Part shown: positions 57,500 to 64,000 of the stretch, in pieces
How the letters are laid out: each line of letters begins with the position of its first letter
How positions within the stretch are numbered: position 1 is the first letter of the stretch
DNA from: Maratus speciosus
Lineage: Eukaryota > Arthropoda > Arachnida > Araneae > Salticidae
Direction: 5' to 3'
NCBI GenBank assembly: GCA_963932465.1
Contig: OZ010795.1
Coordinates: 523,099,451-523,163,450, forward strand
Length of the DNA: 64,000 nucleotides
Position numbers and translations under genes: made by a program
Notes under the pieces: model-generated
Seen by the model: the letters and a program-made list of their open reading frames with translations, nothing else
Database searches by the model: none
Told to the model about the DNA's origin: nothing

Positions 57500-58036
57500 T
57501 TATAAATATTTTGTATAATCGTTATAGTTGTATATGACTCTGTCCATTGGTTTATCATATTTAAAGGCCTTAGAAATCGCCATATTTTTGCCTGGCAGAA
57601 GTTCGTTATACCCATTTAAAACTTTATTTATGTTAACTCCTTTTAGATGTGACCCCATGTAATCTAAAACACAGTATATTTTATTATTATCAGCATCTTT
57701 TTGGTACATCCTATGAACATAAATACCTAAATTTTGTTTTCTTATTCTAAATCTCAAGAGATTTAGAGCCATGTCAATGTTGTTTTTATGCAAATTCCCA
57801 AAAAGTTCTGGTATCATGTTCTTTTTTACATTGAATATAATATTTTTAATTACTAATTCGTTATCGTTTGAGATATAATTTTCGATAACATTTTCAACAT
57901 CCTTACAACATTTTAATTTCTTTAATTCAATATTTTATGTATGATTTATGTTCCTATCGCAATCAATTATGCGTTTTGTCCTTTCATAGATTGGGGCATC
58001 CAATAACTTTTCTCTGAAATTCCTGGTTACATTGCT
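57500..58036 (-). pseudogene. Unrecognised protein-like frame with one stop
   Basis: One frame is open over about 178 codons from 58036 to a stop at 57500, apart from a TAA at 57935-57937. The downstream 105 codons begin with a possible ATG at 57817. Composition is K/N/I-rich but varied (YCVLDYMGSHLKGVNINKVL, DMALNLLRFRIRKQN), with charged and hydrophobic alternation like a real globular protein. It ends NYNDYTKYL. I do not recognise the family. It could derive from a transposon, an integrated virus or a host gene. It lies about 270 bp left of the Helitron at 58310. Confidence 0.4.
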
Positions 58037-58309
58037 TTAATCGAATTATACGTATTACGTATATATATATGTAAAAATCCGTAAATTGGTATTTGAACAG
58101 TAGTTAGTATTAAAAAATCAATACTGCCATTTTTTTCATTCTTTTTCGTATTAGGTTTCAGATACTTTCTTATAACAATACACTTCTTAATATGTATGAG
58201 TCCGTTTATCTATTCAATTTTTACAAATAATAGTTGTTTCGAGAACTAAATCTTCCGTCCTGTGAAAATTTTTGAAATGTTAAGGATATGTTACACACAC
58301 ACACACATA

Positions 58310-61300
58310 TCTTATACTATTATAATGCGAGCAAAAATAGTGTCTGTATGTATGTGTGTGTGTGTATGTAAATTTTATCTTAAAAACGGCTCTAACGATT
58401 TTGACGAAATTTTGTATTTTACCATTTTCGGGCATAATAAGACAATTGGGCTAGGTCACGTGTTCAAGAAAATTCGATTAGCGGGTCATTTTGAGTCGTA
58501 ATATGTCAAGGTCAAGCTAATTATGTCTAAAAAACGACTCAATCGATTTTCACCAACTTTCATATCCAACCGTTTTTCGACACGACGAAACTATTGAGAT
58601 TGGTCACATGTTCGAGAAACCTCGATTAGTGGGACATTTTTTTGTCACTGTGGGTCAAGCCAATTTTATCTAAAAATCGGCTCTAACAATTTTCACTAAA
58701 CTCTATATTCTACAGTTTTGGGTTACGAGAAAACTATTGGGCTAAGTCATATGTTCGAGAAAATTCGATTAGTGGGTCATTTTTGGGTCACCGTGATTCA
58801 AGCTAAGTTTATCTAGATAACGGCTTTAACGATTTTGACGAAATTTTGCACCCTACTGTTTTCAGGCACGAAAAGACCATTGAGATTGATCTCGTGTTCC
58901 AGAAAATTGCATTAGTGGGTCATTTTGGGTCATAATTGGTCAGGGCCAAGTTAATTATATCGAGAGAACGCCTGATTTTGACTAAATTTTGTATCTAACC
59001 ATTTTCGGGCACGAAAAGATCATTGGGATGGGTCTCGCGCTCGATAAAGTTCGATTAATGGGTCATTTTGGGTCATAACGGGTCAAACTAATTATATCTA
59101 GAGAACGACTCAATCGATTTTGATTAAATTTTGTATAACCATTTTTGGGCACTAAAGGACCATTGGGATGGGTCTCGTGTTTGAGTAAATTCGATTAGTG
59201 GATCATTTTGGGTCATAATGGGTCAGGGTTAAGTTAATTATATCTAAAAAACGGCTCAATCGATTTGTACCAAATTTCATATCCAACCGTTTTTCGACAC
59301 GAAGAAACTATTGGGCTAGGTCACATGTTCGAGAAACTGTGATTAGTGGGTCACTTTTTGGTCACTATGGGTCAAGCCAATTTTATCTAAAAAACGGCTC
59401 TAACGATTTTCACTAAACTCTATATTCTACAGTTTTGGATTACGAGAAAACTATTGGGCTAGGTCACATGTTCGAGAAAATTCAATTAGTGGGTCATTTT
59501 TGGGTCACCGTGGGTCAAGCTATGTTTATATAGATCACGGCTTTAACGATTTTGACGATATTTTGCACCCTACTGCTTTCGGGTACGAAAAGACCATTGG
59601 GATGGGTCTCGTGTTCGAGAAAATACCATTAATGGATCATTTTGGGTCATAATGGGTCAGGATCAAGTTAATTATATCTAGAGAACGGCTCAATCAATTT
59701 TGGTTAAATTTTGAATTTAACCATTTTCGGGCACGAAAAGGTCATTGGGATGGGTCTCGTTTTCGAGAAAATTGGATTAGTCGGTCATTTTGGGTCATAA
59801 TGGGTCACGGTCAAACTAATTATATCTAGAGAACGGCTCAATCGATTTTCATTAAATTTTGTATCTAAATAATTTCGGGCACTAAAAGACTATTGGGATG
59901 GGTCTCGTGTTCGAGTAAATTCGATTAGTGGATCCTTTTGGATTATAATGGGTCAGGGTCAAGTTAATTATATCTAGAAAACGGCTCAATCGATGTTGAC
60001 AAAATTTTGTATCTAACCATTTTCGGGCAGGAAAAAACCATTGGGATGGGTAACGTGTTCAAGAAAATTCGATTTGTGGGTCATTTTCGGGTCACCGTGG
60101 GTCCAGCTAAGTTTATCTAGATAACGGCACTACGATTTGACGAAATTCTGTAATCTATCGTTTTCGGGCACGAAAAGACATTGGGATGGGTCACGTGTTC
60201 GGGAAAATTCGATTAGTGGGTCCTTATGGGTCAGGGTCATGCTAATTATATCTAAAAAACGGCTCAAGACATTTTCACAATTTTTTTTAATATTCGGCGT
60301 TTCTGGTCATGAGAGGACCATTGGGCTAAGTCACATGTTCGAGAAAATTCATTTAGTGGGTCATTTTGGGTCACAATGGGCCAGGGACAAGCTAATTGAA
60401 CCTAAAAACATGCTCAAAACATTTTGACCAAATTTTATATTACGTATACAGTTTCTGGTCATGAGAAGAGAATTGGGCTAAGTCACATGTTCGAGAAAAT
60501 TCGATTAGTGGGTCATTTTGGGTCACAATGGGTCAGGGTCCAGCTAATTCTATCTAAAAAACGGCTTAAACGATTTTGACTAAATTTTGAATTTTATCGT
60601 TTTCGGGCTTGAGAAGACCATTGAGCTAGGTCGCACGTTCAAGAAAATTCAATTAGTGGGTCATGTTGGGTCACAATGGATCAGGGTCAAGCTAATTGTA
60701 TTTAAAAAGCGCTTCAAAACATTTTGACATAATTGTGTATAATACCGTTTCCGGGCATGATAAGAGGCAGGGTCGCACGTTCAAGAAAATTCAATCAATG
60801 GGTCATTCTGGGTCCTAATGGACCAGGATCAAGCTAACTTTATCTAAAAAACCGCTCAAAAATTTTTGACAAAGCTGTGTACTACACCGTTTCTGGACAA
60901 GATAAAACCATTGGGCTGGGTCCCATGCTCAAGAAAAGTGTATTAGTGGGTCATTTTGCTGATAGTGGGTCGGGGTCAAGCTAACGGCATCTCAAAAATG
61001 TTCAAACAAATTTGGCAACTTTTTTTTATACCGTTTCACACTACAAAAAGACCATTGAAGTAGCTCAGATCTGTCGATGAATACCGGTTAGTAGGTTTTT
61101 GAATCAACGTGGATCAAGCTTGTTTTATCTAGAAAACGATTAACGATTTTCACTAAATTTTGTATTCCATCGTTTTCAGGCTCGAGAAGAGAATTGTGTT
61201 AGGCCGCATGTTCGAAAAATTCGATTAGTGTGCCCTTTTGGGTCACTATGTTTCACGGTCTAGCTAATTGCATCTAAAACAGCACGAATGATTCAGTGGA

Positions 61301-61363
61301 AAAATATATCGAGATAAACAGAAAGCTAATTTTGACCGAGCTTAGCTCGGTCATACCTGCTAG
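58310..61363 (+). mobile_element. Non-autonomous Helitron filled with a tandem array
   Basis: The 5' end is A|TCTTATACTATTATAATGCG, the usual Helitron TC start with an insect-like TATACTATTATAA. The 3' end is a perfect hairpin GACCGAGC-TTA-GCTCGGTC (61334-61352), seven bases, CTAG (61360-61363), then T. Insertion between A and T without duplication is as expected. Near the head are GTATGTATGTGTGTGTG repeats. No Rep/helicase gene is present in 3,054 bp. Nearly the whole interior is a 145-bp minisatellite. Confidence 0.9.
58370..61300 (+). repeat. About 20 tandem units of 145 bp, partly higher-order
   Basis: Each unit reads roughly: TATCTA.A.AACGGCTCAA, CGATTTT, TTTTGTAT, CGTTTTCGGGCACGA, ACCATTGGG, GGTC.CGTGTTCGAGAAAA, TTCGATTAGTGGGTCATTTT, GGGTCA. 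Unit starts average 145 bp apart. Five-unit blocks repeat with a 717-bp period (58519 to 59236, 58664 to 59381, 58807 to 59524). Units toward the right end are more diverged. Confidence 0.93.
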
Positions 61364-62341
61364 TATATTTATATATATACGTAAAAATCCATAAATTAGT
61401 GTTAAAAAAGTAATTTGTATTAAAAAGGCAACACGGTCTTATTTTTTTTCGTATTAGGATTGAGATACTTTCTTATCACAATACACTTCTTAATATGTAT
61501 GCTAATAATCTTAATATGTATGTAATACTAATCAATGTATTAAAGGAATTTTATAACAAGTTATTTTAAAGGTACATATAAGTACCGTCAGTAGATAAAG
61601 GTTTAATATATTACCATTCTAAACGTGAATAATATCTAAACTGCTTGAAGGAATGCACGTTTTACATTCGTAATTAAGTTTAACCCTTTATTCCAAACGT
61701 GAAGTCAAAATTAGATATTAGAATAGAACATTTAAAAAATTGTTACAATTTCTATGTGTAGACTGTTGGAAATGCTAATCTCTTCAGAATTAGTTAAAAC
61801 CTATTATAAATCAAGATAACTGTTTTTCAAAAACACTTAATGCCTGTCATAAATAAGACTTGATTACTCTTTCACCCATCATGTGAGGAAAATAGAAAAT
61901 GACTTCCTTGTTTATCTAATGTGTCAATCAAAATCTGCATAAAAATTTACATTGAAAAGCTGCACTTTTGACAGCTCAAAGAACTATATTATTAATTCAG
62001 TGACTTTAAATGATATTGAGTGTTCTATTAATATATATAATTTAGAATTTTTATTTATGTTATTAATCAAGTATCAATAATGTTTTTTTTTTTTTTTTTT
62101 TTTTTTTTTTGTGTTCTTATTCTTCAGTGTGTGTGTGTAAAAATGTAATCAGATATGAGCAAAAGTGTATACTTCAGTTTGTATTTTAAAATATATAAAA
62201 ATAGTAGTTCAAACCAAAATATTGTGCAAAATTCATGGGATACATATGATTAAAAAATACACATAATAATAAAAAAATCAAGTTTTTTAGAGCCTAAACA
62301 ACTAAGGATATTTTAGATGTCAAATGGAATATATACCCAAC
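61364..62341. other. AT-rich stretch, no gene seen
   Basis: 61370-61500 resembles 58050-58200 (TATATACGTAAAAATCC, TTTTTCGTATTAGG, GATACTTTCTTAT.ACAATAC, CACTTCTTAATATGTATG). That is, similar sequence lies on both sides of the Helitron. A 28-base T run lies at 62083-62110. Confidence 0.6.
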
Positions 62342-62530
62342 AAACACTCAACTTACGGCCGAAAGGCGTATATGTCGCGGCCAAAAGGAGTTAAGGCCAT
62401 TTATAACCAAACAATGTTGTGCCGTAAATGACCCGCCACTAGTTCCGGCAGTTACTGCCGGAACGGTAATGTTTCGGCGGTGAGAGAACTGTTGCATTTA
62501 CTTTGCCCGGCAACTCTTAAGGGGCGGTTT
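62342..62530. repeat. GC-rich island with a perfect hairpin
   Basis: GTTCCGGCAG-TTA-CTGCCGGAAC (62442-62464) is a 10-bp perfect stem. Around it, CCCGCC and GGCGG partly extend the pairing. The island contains ACGGCCGAAAGG, GTCGCGGCCAAAAGG and GGGGCGG, unlike the surrounding AT-rich DNA. It may be a small MITE. No open frame. Confidence 0.6.
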
Positions 62531-63734
62531 CTGGCAAAAATGTAATGGATCGTCATCGTTTAGAAAGTAGAGGGCTAATATCACCTAACCCGAATATTTA
62601 ATTAAAGAGAGGAAATATATTTTTCTCTTCATTTCATTCTAAGTAAGTTTAATTATTTTAAATCTGGGTTTTAGTAAAAATATAAATATGTCGTGAGATT
62701 TATATTTAAAGCAGTAAAATAGATTACATATTTTTATTTAGTTTGAAAATATTTTACAAAAATCAAAAATTGTCCCCAAAATGTACATACATTCCCTGTT
62801 TATATATATTTTTAAAAATATGGAAAAAAACAACAACATAAGCGTTTAACTTTCTTGCCTTTAAAATATCTTTAAATAAATATATTTTGAACACACTGGA
62901 ATAAAAAAGATTATATTTAATGGTTATTTTATATTGTTTTTGATTGCAAAGATAATCAGATAGCATAATATAAAATATACGCTGATTTGAATAATATATT
63001 AATAGCAAAATACTGCAATCTTCGGACATATATACTACTTAAACATGTTTAAAAATTTATTGATAAATGTCAATTTATTTATGCTCTTTTTTTTTTCAGC
63101 ATTCATGAAAAAATATTTGTTATAATGAAAAGGAGAAAATGTTTCAATAAGCAGTTATTCTTGAGCAGGAGAGGGGGTGGGGGGGGAGAGAAAAGGTAAC
63201 TTAAAAGCTGTTACTAAAACATGAATTTTTAATATCATTTGAAACATATTTCCATGTAAAAGAAAATACTGGAAAAGAAATTTTTGTTTCTGAATCCACT
63301 GTAACGGAAAATATAAATAAAATTTCTTGCCTGTATTAAATTCCTAACAATTTAGATATATTTAATGATTTTACTACCATTATTTTACTCTTTAGAAATA
63401 CAGATAAAACTTGCATATGTATAAAAATAATTAAGTGAAAAATTGCACAATAAATCAAGAATTTTCGCAGAATTAAGTAAAGAATTGCAGAATAAATAAA
63501 GAATTTTTGTTCATTATTATTTGGTTTCGAGTCCCGACCTGGATACATTTTCACCCAGTTGGAAAAATTATTTCTGGCAAAATTTAGAATACGCATTAAA
63601 ATCTGACATTATATGAAAGTATTAAATAAAATGCGATATGTATATTTTATGCCCTAAAATAAACATGAAAAGGTTCTATTAATTTTTAGGCATTTCAGTA
63701 AAATCGTCTTGAGTCAAAAATAAGCCTTGATATA
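62531..63734. other. AT-rich stretch, no gene seen
   Basis: GGTTTCGAGTCCCGACCTGG near 63523-63542 resembles a tRNA T-arm with an extra base, perhaps a SINE remnant. G-rich tract near 63172-63190. Nothing else recognised. Confidence 0.45.
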
Positions 63735-64000
63735 TCTATACTCCTATTATAAAGAGGAAAAAATTGTTTATTTGTAGGAGGTAAGCTCTGGAACTACCGA
63801 ACCGATTCCAAAAGTAATGGTATCAAAATGATGGTGTTAGCCCAACTTAGAACATAGGCTATATCTTATGTCGGTGCCACTACCCCAAAGGGGGTGTAGG
63901 AGAAAAAAACGTTCTAAAACTGCAATTTTAGCGTTACTGAAGAGCCTAGAAATAAGAAATTTTGAATATTAGTTACTTATAAGATATAAATGATGTCTAA
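63735..64000 (+). mobile_element. Helitron 5' end, cut by the window edge
   Basis: A|TCTATACTCCTATTATAAAGAGG at 63735 is the common Helitron 5' start of arthropods. GTTTATTTGTAGGAGGTAAG and CTCTGGAACTACCGAACCGA follow, like leader sequence in other insect copies. The 3' end lies outside the window, so autonomy cannot be judged. Confidence 0.65.

Noticed and set aside
58262..60427. Frames at 58262-58501 and 60137-60427 within the Helitron array
   Set aside because: Same reason: tandem-unit translation with no motif, and not kept between units.
63520..63545. tRNA gene suggested by GGTTTCGAGTCCCGACC
   Set aside because: The B-box-like word has an extra T, and no A box, anticodon arm or acceptor stem can be drawn upstream.
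1..64000. CRISPR arrays or prokaryotic operons
   Set aside because: The tandem arrays have long units without unique spacers, and the base composition, SINEs, LTR element and transposon types are eukaryotic.

Overview
The window reads as intergenic or heterochromatic DNA of an arthropod, most plausibly a spider. It is strongly AT-rich, every recognisable coding sequence belongs to a transposon, and the mobile elements are types common in arachnid genomes: Tc1-like, BEL/Pao, Helitron/Helentron and tRNA-derived SINEs. The spider assignment is inference from the look of these elements, not a search result. I find no intact host gene, rRNA, functional tRNA or CRISPR array in 64 kb.

Left third (1-16.9 kb). 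A nearly intact Tc1-like transposon (1996-3525, one frameshift) lies between two palindromic MITEs of one family. A long AT-rich dispersed repeat (6.8-10.2 kb) is split by a Helitron-like insertion and a 453-bp fully palindromic MITE. At 10.5-12.6 kb a second, decayed Tc1 element sits inside a reverse-oriented Helitron-like element. Duplicated repeats fill 15-16.9 kb.

The nest (16,919-26,667). A Helentron-like element with a 5' stem-loop and a 3' GC hairpin was hit by a BEL/Pao retrotransposon, which left a 5-bp duplication (ATAAC). The 5' LTR of that retrotransposon was then hit by a second Helentron-like element carrying a 326-bp tandem array. All four element ends and the target duplication can be read directly. 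The BEL element still shows gag zinc knuckles, protease, RT (YVDD), RNase H and a DDE integrase, but has about nine inactivating lesions.

Middle (27-42 kb). The main feature is a large inverted repeat (arms about 1.1 kb, 31,603-36,486). Its right arm holds an 804-bp pogo/Tigger-like MITE while the left arm keeps the matching empty TA site. A tRNA-derived SINE lies in the spacer. A second copy of that SINE at 41,844-42,087 has a 14-bp target duplication. A hAT-like transposase remnant lies at 39.6-39.9 kb.

Right third (43-64 kb). This holds a Helitron-like element with a 145-bp minisatellite (43.2-44.3 kb), interleaved pairs of dispersed repeats (44.4-48 kb), further copies of the long AT-rich repeat (50.2-54.3 kb), and an unrecognised 178-codon reading frame with one stop (57.5-58.0 kb). 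It also holds a textbook non-autonomous Helitron (58,310-61,363) filled with about 20 copies of a 145-bp repeat, part of it in a 717-bp five-unit higher-order arrangement. Another Helitron begins at 63,735 and runs off the window.

The common theme is rolling-circle-type elements that carry tandem arrays and so act as seeds of satellite DNA. They are nested with DNA transposons in a way that allows the insertions to be ordered in time.
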